The notes beneath the pieces are model-generated. The model was not told where the DNA came from and did no database searches. It saw only the letters and a list, made by a program, of their open reading frames with translations. From Ischnura elegans (Eukaryota; Arthropoda; Insecta; Odonata; Coenagrionidae): a stretch of 64,000 nt of DNA. Numbering within the stretch: the first letter of the stretch is position 1; every line of letters begins with the position of its first letter. The stretch covers positions 5,332,001-5,396,000 of the forward strand of contig NC_060252.1 of assembly GCF_921293095.1 (NCBI RefSeq), given 5' to 3'. A program made the translations under genes and the position numbers. This document shows positions 23,858-33,652 of this stretch, in pieces.

Positions 23858-25190
23858 TCAGAATCAAATCCAATATCCTCCTGGAATACATAGATGCAAA
23901 TGGCAGTTATTCGTGTTATTGACAGTGTTTCACCAATTTTAAAAATCTGAAAAAAATTAGGATTACATTTTGATGTAGGTGCAACTTCAAATATTTTTTC
24001 GGCGTGTCCATTGTTTCCTAAAAATTTTAATTTAATTTTGAAAAATTTGACCTTATGCAAAAGTTAAGTTTTCAGTCAAAAAATTTTGAAAAAAATCAGG
24101 GTGGTAGAACGTAATAATATATACATTTTAAAATTAAGAAAATGATTTTACAAAAATAAAAACTGGATATATGGTTGAAAAACAAAAAATCATTTTTCAA
24201 TTTTTTAAAAGTTAATTTCCATTGTTAGGGCCTTAAATTTTGGAGAAACACATAATTTTTATGCACTTCAAGTGCATATTTTTTATTTTTCAAAACATCT
24301 GGGGGCACTTTTCACCATCTTCACCTGCTAGATCCTTACCCCTCTGCTGTAACCGTCATGGGCCTTGGCGTCATTTCAAGCAACTTGGATCATGCTTAGA
24401 CAGCTGAAAATCAAACTCGACTCCTTCAGGATCACCTCATGCCTCAGCGGTTACGGATTTAGCGTAGGAAGACTGTCTACGGTGAGGAGGAGGCAACAAA
24501 GGATACGTAATATCTCATTGGACGGCCATTTACGTGAGTGCGAAAATTCAACACTATTGGAATAACAATTGATAAGATAATTTTACCACGAGAAGGCCAT
24601 GTTGGCTATATTATGGTAGTGTTCATGATATTTCACGGGTTCTATCAGTGGGGTGGAAAGGACCTAAAAAAGTAAAGACATTAGTGGAATCTCGGTATTT
24701 GATGTGTTATTTTTTCATCAAAATATCAGTGTAATGAGCGGACGCAAAGAGCACTTTCCTCACCTCGGTTGAAAGCATCAAAATGAATATTATACACGTG
24801 AGATCATTTGCTGCACAATCAAGTGGGTGGTTGAGTTCTACGTTCAGATTCAAATGCAATGCTGTTTTTGTGTTGCAAATTGCTTCCCATACATTTGCGT
24901 TTCACTTGATCAGTAGTCTTCCGTCGTGCATTGAACATTTTTAGGTGAAGCTTACACCTTGGGGGACTTTTTCTAGAGGGACTCGAACCCCCTCCCTCCC
25001 CAAATGCTGCAGAGAATGCTCATATGCGAAATGAATCCCTCCCAATGAACCCCTCCTCCTCCTCCCTCTCCCCACGAAATTTCTCGGCTATGGCAGCGGA
25101 AGTTTAAGATACTTGTTTTAGGAGGTTCATAAACATATGTGGTGAATTCTTAGTGATCAATGCATCTCTACGATATTACGTCTGCGGCCT
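23858..25190. other. no gene recognised
   Basis: AT-rich to 24.3 kb, then mixed. A 66-codon frame at 24365-24565 is unrecognised. A C/T-run block at 24.95-25.08 kb resembles ends of the hAT MITEs but has no partner. Confidence 0.4.
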
Positions 25191-25198
25191 CATATATT

Positions 25199-27544
25199 CA
25201 GTGGCGGTTTGCCCATAAGGACTCTCGGACGCCGCCCCTCCCAAATATTTGAAAAAGTAAAAATAATAAAAATCTATTAATTTATAATTATACATCTGAT
25301 TAATCAAAGTGTTTTTTCAGTCCCATACATCGAAAGTGTTGGAAAAACACGAAAAGAAATAGCGCGAGAAGTTCGTATTTGTAGCCGTGGGGCGCTGGCC
25401 AGAACGTCCCAATCCATCCCCATGCAGTTATATGGAGAGTGGTAGTGGTGGGGGCCGCTGGTGCTATGACGCGTCTAACGTTGTGTCTTATGGAAGTCTT
25501 GGGACGTCGTCCGAAAATGCGCAGAGCGACGTGTGAGTTGACATCGCTGCGCAGGCCGGCGGGCGTATAATTCTGGCGTCTACTTGGTGCTGCCACAGAA
25601 AATGGACGTACGGAATCAGAATGATCACTGTACTGGGTGTAGTTATACGATTTTAATTTTTAATTACTGGTAGGTATTGCTACAGAAAATAAATTATCCC
25701 ATTATGCTTGCGTTTTTTGGTGTTTGAATTCCGGAACACATAAAATCCAACCATTTAAAGGCCGTATTGATGTAGGAAAACCATTCTCGAGTATTTGCCA
25801 CAGTTCTATTATGATTACGGATTTCAAGAACCTTGGGGAAACTAATATTATAATGTTTAGGCCTGAACAATGTATTCATATCTTCCCGATGTTTAGAAAT
25901 GCGGTACCTATTTTTCAGATAAATTTATCAAAAGACCTGCAGTATTAGAAAAAATCAGTTAACATTCCCCACTGATTTATAATTTAAGAAATAGGCGCGT
26001 GCGTGATAGGGTGAAGGATTAAACATGATTTAACCCGTAAAATGTGACTTTAAATAGAGTCATTCAATGACTGTCAAGAAGTGCCGCGTACAACGCACCT
26101 TTTGTGTGTAGGTTCATCATTTTTCTAGCCGTCCTTGTTTTTTTAGTACATGTTCACCTAATTCCTCAGCGGCAGAGCGGTAGCTGTCTGACGGAAAATG
26201 TCCACTTCGGTCTGATTTAAATGGCTTCGAAGAGTTCATATCAGTGCGGAGATCCTTACAACTCCTATCTGTGGCTCAGAGTCGTCGTCTTTTACGATCT
26301 AGAATTTATATTCTATTATACCATGGCAATGATTTCGAAGACATGGTTATTCCAAATGCGACCCGTTGGCGTCTCGTGTGTTTGCCACATATGAATCTTA
26401 GACTCAAGGAGATGGTCCGTGACGTCCTTGTTTGTTTGAATGCCTTTGCTGACCTTAAATTCGTCCGTCAGCTGAATCAGCATTAGTAGACCACGACTTC
26501 TATCTCCCTTGAGTCGTCCTTATAGTAACGGCAAGACTCTCGGAAGGAACGGAGTGAAATGAGTTCAGACATCATTTTCGAGGAGTTAACTGTGCGTAAT
26601 TGCCGATTAAGAAGTTTCTTAGCGCTGTGTGTACATTCAAGAAGACAATTTTGAATTAATCAACAGTGCTCGTTTTTTTTAGGGAAATATAGGGAAAAAT
26701 TGTCCCAATTCTGTGTCCAGGCACCTTGTTCTTTTTGGTCGTATTTTTCGTCGGCCTATTTTGTGTCGTCCCTTGTTTATTTATAGACTAGTGCCCTTGC
26801 CATGCGTTCAATGGGAAAGAAATTGTTGTCCGGCGCTGATTTCAACGAACTTGTAATTGATCACTTTGCTGGACAAAAGGAAAGAAGGATGGACTTCTGC
26901 AATATAACTAAAGGCATGTGAGTATTTCAGATTATGTTAAAAATGTGTGAGAAATGTTTAATTATTGATTTTAAATCATACTGTATTCAAGAAACAACGC
27001 GAACACCGCCATCAAAGTGTACATCTGCAATAGCAAAGCGCGCGCATTCTAGTAGTGTTTTTTGCCTAGTGGAAGTCTGTGACACTCCCCTCCCTCCTCA
27101 GGTGTTATAAGTGTCATTGCTACCTAAATCATTGCAAATGTTGTATAGATTTGACAAATAACGCATTATGATTGCAAAGCGAACAACAGAAGTGTATTGC
27201 GGGCATATCCGCACGAAGAATGTAGGCGCTAAAACGTATTTTCGTTTGTATTTGCATAATATCGCAGCAAATATATTTTTATTCTTCAAGATCATTGATC
27301 AGTATAATCGAGAGTCCGGACTAAGCCGATCCGTATGACCGAGAGTCTTCTGCATTTAGTATTTATTAATCAAGCCTTATTAGGAGAACTAGGTATTTTT
27401 GTTGAAAAAAACGGAACATATGGCATCACAAAATTTAATTCCTAGATTGCCGTAAAAACTTAATAAAATACACGAAATATTAAAAAATTATGACCCCCCG
27501 GTGGAGTGCGCCCCCCCTAGCATTTGACTCACGAGCCGCCACTG
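25199..27544. mobile_element. hAT-type DNA transposon, non-autonomous, 2.35 kb
   Basis: Perfect 8-bp TSD CATATATT at 25191-25198 and 27545-27552. The TIRs start CAGTGGCGG (left CAGTGGCGGTTTGCC; right, inverted, CAGTGGCGGCTCGTG), with C-runs just inside each end. TSD length and CAGTG ends define the hAT class. No BED finger, DUF4371 or dimerisation motif is readable inside, so it seems unable to move itself. The interior holds a GC-richer block (25.3-25.6 kb) and an exon-like segment at 26788-26918. The Copia element at 27555 sits against its right TSD. Confidence 0.85.
26788..26918 (+). other. exon-like segment inside the hAT element
   Basis: Preceded by TTATTTATAG and followed by GTGAGT, with an open frame containing MRSMGKKLLSGADFNELVID and ending KERRMDFCNITKGM. 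The frame is closed immediately upstream by TAG at the acceptor, as expected of an internal exon. The protein is not recognised. It could be a captured host exon, a relic of the element's own gene, or chance. Confidence 0.3.
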
Positions 27545-27554
27545 CATATATTGT

Positions 27555-27783
27555 TGTTAAAGTGGCGTTAATTTCATAAATATTATAATTTTGTATCTTT
27601 GCACGAATTCTGATTTGCTTTTGTTTTTTGTACGATGAACAGGTGACGAACGAATGAAATAAATTTGGTAGTCTTGTTCCAGCATTCAAACGTTGTGGTT
27701 CATACTCAAAATCCCTAATGACCGAATCCATCCGCGTTAATTAAGGGAGTCAAATTAGCGCAGTGGAAACTAACCTTTTAACA
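27555..27783 (+). repeat. 5' LTR of Copia element
   Basis: Begins TGTTAAAGTGG, ends CCTTTTAACA. It carries AATAAA in the stretch GAAATAAATTT (about 27658), a likely polyadenylation signal. Close to its end TAGCGCAGTGG fits a pol III box A and resembles the 5' part of initiator tRNA. Confidence 0.95.
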
Positions 27784-27797
27784 GGTTATGGGCCCAG
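27784..27797 (+). other. primer-binding site, initiator tRNA-Met half
   Basis: GGTTATGGGCCCAG directly after the LTR. It is complementary to the internal anticodon-side part of initiator tRNA-Met, the priming mode known for Drosophila copia, where a 5' tRNA half is used instead of the 3' CCA end. Confidence 0.9.
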
Positions 27798-27948
27798 GAA
27801 CGTTTCTGGCGTGGGAAGTTTGTTTTGTCGCGAAAATTAGTAGTCGCGTAGGGAAGGAAGCCGACTAGCGTGGGCTAGTGAGTGTCCAAGGTTTGTGGCG
27901 AGTATAGCAGTAGTGAGGAAAAATGAAGCTCTAGACCACTTCATTCGC

Positions 27949-30450
27949 ATGAAGAATAGATGGGAGAACATCCATGGAAGAAGGATTAAGGAGCTGCAAA
28001 CAGACAGGGGCACAGAATACATGTCCAGAGACTTTCAACAATTTCTGGAAGATAATGGCATCAGACACAGGAAATCGGTTGAATATACTCCCCAGCAGAA
28101 TGGAATTGCGGAGAGAATGAATTTAACCTTGGCTGATATCATAAGATGTCTCTTGCTTCAAGCCAGCATGCCACTGTACTTCTGGGCGGAGGCGCTGCAG
28201 ACGGCAGTCTATCTTCGTAATCTACGCCCGTCAAAGTCGCTCAACTTTGACTCTCCCATGGAAAGATGGAGTGGAAGAAAGTTAAAGAAGCAAGATGTGG
28301 AACATCTCCGGGTCTTCGGATGCCTCACTTGGGCTTGGACGCCAGAACCGAGGAGGGACAGCAAGTTCTCCCCCAGGGCACAGGAGTGTGTTTTCCTGGG
28401 ATACGAAGAAGGAACGAAGGGGTACCGTCTCTGGGGCATCCAAGAGAGGCGGGTGTTCAACAGTCGGGATGTAGTATTCAGGGAGGGCCGATTCCCATTC
28501 AAAGAGGAGACCCATGCTGCAGACCGCCCAACCCACCAGGAGATGGCGTACTTCTTTGTCGACGAGACAGGGGGCCACCATCCAGGAGAGGATGACCTTG
28601 CTGCAGTGCAGCCACCTACACCCGAGGACCAAGGGGGCCACCATCCAGGAGAGAGTGACCTTGCTGCAGTGCAGCCACCTACACCCGAGGACCAAGGGGG
28701 CCACCATCCAGGAGAGGATGACCTTGTTGGAGTACAGCAGCACCTGGTTCCAGGGGAGGAGGTGCATCCTATTCAAGGGGAGGTGCACCATGTCCCAGCG
28801 AGGGAGGAAGAGGCTGGGCTAAGGAGGTCCACCAGAGAAAGGATCTCCAGGACATGGCAATGCTGTAACCTAGTGCACACTACGTGCATTGATGTCCAGA
28901 TTCCCGAGACTGCAGAGGAGGCTCTTCAAGGGTGTCATGCACCCCAGTGGAGGGCTTCGATGGAAGAAGAACTAGACCAAATGAGGGAACAAGAAACGTG
29001 GGAAGTGGTAAAGAGGCCTTTGGGAGGTAATGTTGCTACTAGTAAGTGGGTGTTTACTACCAAAAGGGATGAATGTGGTAGCACAAGGTTTAAGGCAAGG
29101 TTGGTTGCCCAAGGCTACCGCCAAGTGGAAGGGATGGATTATTTTGAGACTTTTAGTCCTGTTATTCAGAGAAAAACAATTAGAGTTCTGATTGCAGCAG
29201 CAATTGAAAAGGGTTGGGATATTCAGCAATTGGATGTAGTTGGGGCATATCTTAATTGTCCTCTTGTTGAAACGGTATATATGGAACAAGCACCATGTTT
29301 TCCTGAACCTGGTAAAAGCCCTCAGTATTTTGTTTATCATTTGTTGAAAAGTGTGTATGGACTTAAACAATCTGGCAGGAACTGGAACAATTTTTTGAAT
29401 GAATGTTTAATTAAGATGGGTTTGATTCAATGTGTGTCTGATCCTTGTGTATACAAGGGAAGGGATCTTATTGTGGGAGTGTACGTGGATGATATGTTGA
29501 TGGTTGGAGAGGAAAGAAGCATTCAAAACTTCAAATGTGATTTGGCCAAGCAAGTGAAAGTCAAAGACCTTGGTAAGATCAAAAATTTGCTATCACTCAG
29601 TGTGACAAGGACCAATGATGTCTTGAGTGTTAGCCAAGAGGCTTATATTGACAGCGTTTTGAGCATGTTTAATATGTCTGAATGTAAGGCTGCTAGTGCC
29701 CCACTGGAGTTAGGGAATGCCATGCGAAATGTGAATGAAACTAATGATGCCAATTTTGACTCGCGCCTTTATCATAAGGCGATTGGTTGTCTTCTGTTTC
29801 TTTCAGGAGGAACTAGGCCAGATATTGCCAACGCTGTCTGCAAATTGAGTCAGCACTGTGAGACACTAACTGAAGGAGACTGGAAGCGTGTGAAGCATGT
29901 GTTCCGTTACTTGAAGGGGACAAAGGACTATGCTCTTCACTTCTCCAGGACTGGTAAACATATTGAGGTGTTTGCAAATGCAGATTGGGCAAACGATAGG
30001 GCTGATGCCAAGTCCATCTCTGGCTACGTGGTCAAGTTAGCTGGGGCAGCAGTGATTTGGAGGAGTAGGAAGCAGGGATGTGTTGCAACCTCTACAACAC
30101 ATGCGGAATATATTGCTATGTATGAGGCCCTCACTGAGGTAATGTGGTTGAAAGCATTCCTGCAGGAGACTGATTTGAGTGTATTTGTTTCTACACCATG
30201 TGCTATCAATGTGGACAATAGAGGGGCAATGTGCATTGCTAAGAACAATTCGGTGTCCGATAGAAGTAAACACATAAATGTAAAATTTCACTTCATCAGA
30301 GAACAGGTGGCAAGTGGAGAGTTCACTTTTAAGCATGTTTCATCAGCTGAAAACATAGCGGATATTCTAACGAAATCCTTACCTGGACCAAGAACCAGAT
30401 CATTTTCTGAGATGATGGGTTTACAGAAAATGTTATTGCATGGTCCATAA
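27949..30450 (+). CDS. pol: Copia Pol fragment: integrase C-half, RT, RNase H
   Basis: The frame is open without a stop from 27844 to TAA at 30448-30450; the first in-frame ATG is 27949, and an 851-codon stretch starts with GTG at 27895 (residue 1 below). Integrase core: D37 in TDRGTEY and E73 in GIAERMN, 35 residues apart as in a D,D35E site, but the first Asp is deleted. Residues ~226-280 hold 21-residue tandem repeats. RT (RVT_2): RFKARLVAQGY, D447 in QLDVVGAYLN, and YVDDM from residue 530. RNase H: FANADWA (D697) and STTHAEYIA, then DNRGAMCIA and SKHINVKFHFIRE. Copying to DNA would be possible in principle; integration and packaging need supplied proteins. Downstream frames inside it on either strand are shadows. 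Confidence 0.93.
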   Translation: MKNRWENIHGRRIKELQTDRGTEYMSRDFQQFLEDNGIRHRKSVEYTPQQNGIAERMNLTLADIIRCLLLQASMPLYFWAEALQTAVYLRNLRPSKSLNFDSPMERWSGRKLKKQDVEHLRVFGCLTWAWTPEPRRDSKFSPRAQECVFLGYEEGTKGYRLWGIQERRVFNSRDVVFREGRFPFKEETHAADRPTHQEMAYFFVDETGGHHPGEDDLAAVQPPTPEDQGGHHPGESDLAAVQPPTPEDQGGHHPGEDDLVGVQQHLVPGEEVHPIQGEVHHVPAREEEAGLRRSTRERISRTWQCCNLVHTTCIDVQIPETAEEALQGCHAPQWRASMEEELDQMREQETWEVVKRPLGGNVATSKWVFTTKRDECGSTRFKARLVAQGYRQVEGMDYFETFSPVIQRKTIRVLIAAAIEKGWDIQQLDVVGAYLNCPLVETVYMEQAPCFPEPGKSPQYFVYHLLKSVYGLKQSGRNWNNFLNECLIKMGLIQCVSDPCVYKGRDLIVGVYVDDMLMVGEERSIQNFKCDLAKQVKVKDLGKIKNLLSLSVTRTNDVLSVSQEAYIDSVLSMFNMSECKAASAPLELGNAMRNVNETNDANFDSRLYHKAIGCLLFLSGGTRPDIANAVCKLSQHCETLTEGDWKRVKHVFRYLKGTKDYALHFSRTGKHIEVFANADWANDRADAKSISGYVVKLAGAAVIWRSRKQGCVATSTTHAEYIAMYEALTEVMWLKAFLQETDLSVFVSTPCAINVDNRGAMCIAKNNSVSDRSKHINVKFHFIREQVASGEFTFKHVSSAENIADILTKSLPGPRTRSFSEMMGLQKMLLHGP
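28570..28738 (+). repeat. 63-bp in-frame tandem repeat in Copia pol
   Basis: Copies at 28570-28632, 28633-28695 and a partial at 28696-28738 encode GGHHPGEDDLAAVQPPTPEDQ-like units in the integrase-RT linker, with only a few changes between copies. A length-variable acidic linker is a plausible outcome of slippage. Confidence 0.9.
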
Positions 30451-30564
30451 GTAATGATTATTTTGAGTTTCTTTGAATAGAATGTGTAGTCATGTTTTTT
30501 TTGCTTTGTTTTTCAGTTTGTCATTTTTTGTGTTCATTGTGATGCATTATTTATGAAAAATAAC

Positions 30565-30573
30565 GAGGGGAGG
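30565..30573 (+). other. polypurine tract
   Basis: GAGGGGAGG immediately before the 3' LTR; start point for plus-strand DNA synthesis in LTR elements. Confidence 0.9.
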
Positions 30574-30802
30574 TGTTAAAGTGGCGTTAATTTCATAAAT
30601 ATTATAATTTTGTATCTTTGCACGAATTCTGATTTGCTTTTGTTTTTTGTACGATGAACAGGTGACGAACGAATGAAATAAATTTGGTAGTCTTGTTCCA
30701 GCATTCAAACGTTGTGGTTCATACTCAAAATCCCTAATGACCGAATCCATCCGCGTTAATTAAGGGAGTCAAATTAGCGCAGTGGAAACTAACCTTTTAA
30801 CA
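30574..30802 (+). repeat. 3' LTR of Copia element
   Basis: 229 bp, by eye identical to 27555-27783. Followed by the TSD ATTGT. Confidence 0.95.
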
Positions 30803-30807
30803 ATTGT

Positions 30808-31214
30808 GCAAATAATTAATTTATCGATTATTTGTAAACATTATTTTATTAAGCTGGTCAAACGGAATGGAAGAAAAAAACTTTAATTGGTGAGGCACAT
30901 GATAGATTACAATATTTTCAATTTTTCTATGAATTGCGTGGGTGGTCACATTAATCTGAAACTGGGCTATGACCCTGATTTTAGTAAAGATAAAGGTAAT
31001 AAAGTAACCCTCTCACATCCTGCCAAACACCCGTGCGATGTCTCTTGCCTGTCCATATGCATAAGTCGAATTACTCTATGATTTCCGTGTCAGTTCTTAA
31101 AAAAATCTTAAAATATCTCAAAATTCTTTGTCCCTCTTGATGAATATTTTATGTCATTCGAGTGAATATTTTCCAGCCGCCAGAGATTTCACCAAGTTGG
31201 GCTAAACCCTGAAG
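30808..31214. other. no gene recognised
   Basis: AT-rich. CATCCTGCCAAACACCCGTG near 31018 resembles part of the LINE 3' hairpin but lacks the rest. Confidence 0.4.
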
Positions 31215-31584
31215 CTTAGGCCCTTATTAGACGAGGTAGCCAGGTGACTTAGCCAGCGGCAGTAGCTGCCGATGCACTGGCTACCAAATCTAGTAGCAAG
31301 TTATGTAGCCAGTTCAGTAGCCAGAATTTATAAAAATATTTGTCGTGCAATTTCACCGAGTAGCGACCTCGTGTAATAAGCTCCGTATGCTACAATGCAG
31401 CGTCACCAGTATGGGTAGCCAGTGGCGATGGGGCTTGGTAGCCAGTCAGTCGCCAAAGTGTGGCTACATCGCTAGCTACCCTCGTGTAATAAGGTCCATA
31501 AGAATCAATAACCCATGACAAACTGAGTATCTAGTTTCGTCGCTGGCGATGTCTCCTGGCTACCTCATCTAATAAGGGCCTAAG
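31215..31584. mobile_element. MITE with 30-bp TIRs, superfamily unknown
   Basis: 370 bp. The left end CTTAGGCCCTTATTAGACGA (31215-31234, continuing to 31244) and the inverted right end (31555-31584) match at 29 of 30 positions. The interior repeats GTAGCCAG and GTGTAATAAG motifs related to the ends. No convincing TSD. ACCCATGACAA-type sequence occurs both inside the right end (~31511) and just outside it (~31585). Confidence 0.7.
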
Positions 31585-31714
31585 ACCCATGACAAGACGA
31601 GTACACAGTTTTGTCCATTGGAACAAAGGATAGACTTATTTGTAACTGAATAGAGCACTTCATCACAAATAGAGAAAACAGTTTGCCCATGTTACCCTGA
31701 GGTTTAACTATTTC

Positions 31715-32070
31715 CATATTCCCAAACTAAATGAAGGTCATCATTGACCTTTGAGACCACTGTCTCAACATTTGAGTTTTATGATTTGCGGTAGTATAAA
31801 ATTTCATCAGCATAAAATATGACGTTTCCTGTGATTTCAACCTTTGTTACATTGTTAATGTAGACGGAAAAGAGCATGGGGGACAAGCATGACCCCGGAG
31901 GGACCCCTTTATGGATTGCATGCCAGTTGGAAGAAGGGTACCCTTTAAGTGACCATTCGCTCGGTCAGAAAGTCCCTAAACCAGTCCAACACACCAGGAC
32001 TGAAGCCACCAGGGTATCTAGAAGGGTCTCATGGGGAATTGAATCAAAGGTCTTCTCCAAGCAAGAGCAG
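31715..32070 (-). pseudogene. LINE RT fragment
   Basis: Minus strand, two frames: KTFDSIPHETLLD (~32010-32050), then VPPGSCLSPMLFSVYINNV (~31853-31910; family form VPQGS.LSP), then FYADEI (~31820; family FADD with the second Asp changed). It is a short, frameshifted RT core of a third LINE type. It meets the plus-strand LINE at about 32072. Confidence 0.75.
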
Positions 32071-32581
32071 CCACCATGACCATAATCTAGTGATGATGAA
32101 ATGCCATCCGAAATTTAAGAAGTTACAGAAATCAGTGAAGAACGCAATAAGAGAATCTAAAGGAGCCAAAATTATCAACAGGCTTTTCCAGAAGTAGCAA
32201 AGAGAAAGATAGAATTAGATCAGACTGAAAAATCAGTGGAGAATAGATGGACAAATATCAAATGCGGGCTCTGCTAGAGAAGTTCAGGGAGAAGAACATT
32301 TGTTTAGAAAAATCCATGGACAACAGATGGAGTCCTAGACCTCATTTAAGAATGGAGAAAGTATGAGAATGCAAAAAGTGAGGAAGGACAGGATTGCTAC
32401 AATTAGAGAATCAGGAACGAGATTCATCGCAAAGCAAGGAAAGCTAGAGAAGTGTCGATGATGAACATATGCAATGATGTGAAAAATAACTCATACAATG
32501 GAAAGTGGAAGTGGCTAACAGAATAGTGAGGAACCATTTCAAGGGACAGAGTACAAGATGTAATACCATGAGGAAAAGTAT

Positions 32582-33652
32582 CCCAGTAAACACAATGAGT
32601 TGCAGCAACGTTGCATTCAGGTTGCACGAGGTTGCAGAGGTTGCAGGGCTGTTGAGGTCTCTTTGCAACGTCCTGGCAACGTTGCAAACACGTTGCACGA
32701 GGTTGCAGAGCTACTAAGGTCTCTTTGCAACGTTGCAGACAGGTTGCTTTGCAACGTCCTTACAACAATTTTCCTTCATTCATTAAAATATGAAAATATT
32801 GAGTTAAAAGAATAGGTAATAGTTCTTGCGCTAAAATGAGGCCAAAGCTTTAAAGTTTTTAATTTTTGCTGCCGATTTCTCCCTACGTGTCGAAAAACTA
32901 TGAATGTGTTGAGCTTTACTCAGAAAATGTACGCACATTTCAGCTCCTTTCGTTTTGGTTGCTATAGCAAATGTTCCATACATGGAACGTTTGTATTATC
33001 GCCGATTATGTATTATTGGTATGTTGTGCTTATAAAATTATTTCAAAATGGGAACTGCTCAATAAAACTACTTGTGTCTAAAATCCTTACTAAAATTTAA
33101 TTTCAGATGCTTTCCGCTGCAAGCCCACATTAAAGGAATATGACTATAAGCACATAAAGGAGAAGGCAATTGACTGGTTCAGGCATGCTGAGTCAAGGCA
33201 TCAGAGGGTGGAGGAAAAGAAAAAAAAATTGCAAATACGGAATAATAAAAAATGTCATTTGAAACGACACAATTTAAAGTATTATTTATTAAAGGTTGCA
33301 TCACGTTACGCTTCTGGTTGCGAAGATTTGTGAAAACGTAGTAAGTATTAAATTTTGGCAGTAAATTAGACGTTTCCACAATGTTGCATGAAAGTTGTTT
33401 GCCCAGTTAGTTGACGTGAGACGTAGCTGCAACGTTGTGGCAACCTATATGGTTTACAGAAGGTTGCGGGCAGGTTGCAATCATGTTACGTATCACGTTG
33501 CAAAGATGCTGTGAAGACGTTGTGAAAACGTAGTACGGAGGACGTTTGGCAGTAAATAAGACGATGTCACAACGTTGCATGGAACTCCCAGTTGGTTGCC
33601 GTGAGACGTAGCTGCAACGTTGTGGCAACCATTATGGTTTACAGGGATGGAA
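32582..33652. mobile_element. GTTGCA-rich TIR element D, class unknown
   Basis: Inserted in the LINE. Ends: CCCAGTAAACACAATGAGTT at left and, inverted, CCTGTAAACCATAATGGTTG at right, then GCAACGTTGCA in both. Dozens of GTTGCA/TGCAAC motifs fill the first 190 and last 370 bases. The right end is tandemly duplicated: 33293-33465 and 33472-33652 both end GCTGCAACGTTGTGGCAACC plus GGTTTACAG. The left end also repeats a CACGAGGTTGCAGAG block. The TSD is unclear (AT possible). The interior has an exon-like frame at 33107-33332. Confidence 0.7.
33107..33332 (+). other. exon-like frame in element D
   Basis: Follows an acceptor TTTAATTTCAG and stays open about 75 codons without an internal ATG. It includes CKPTLKEYDYKHIKEKAIDW, FRHAESRHQRVEEKKKK, then less protein-like text. 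It may be the remnant of the element's own protein or of a captured exon. Not recognised. Confidence 0.35.

Larger units (their letters stand above)
27555..30802 (+). mobile_element. Ty1/Copia LTR retrotransposon, internally deleted
   Basis: 3248 bp bounded by 229-bp LTRs (TG...CA) that look identical, with a perfect 5-bp TSD ATTGT at 27550-27554 and 30803-30807. Initiator-tRNA-type primer site and polypurine tract are both present. The internal region is only 2790 bp and encodes integrase remainder, RT and RNase H in Copia order; gag, protease, the integrase zinc finger and the first integrase Asp are gone. Identical LTRs and an open frame indicate a recent insertion, presumably moved with proteins from a complete relative. 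It lies two bases beyond the right TSD of the hAT element. Confidence 0.95.

Noticed and set aside
28209-29370. Minus- and alternate-frame open stretches across the Copia gene
   Set aside because: They overlap the strongly supported pol frame and have no domains; low stop density comes from the coding strand.
31001-31060. Ninth LINE 3' hairpin
   Set aside because: Only CCTGCCAAACACCC matches; the second arm and tail are missing.
32585-32770. CRISPR-like repeat array
   Set aside because: The GTTGCA repeats have no regular spacer length and the context is a eukaryotic TIR element.
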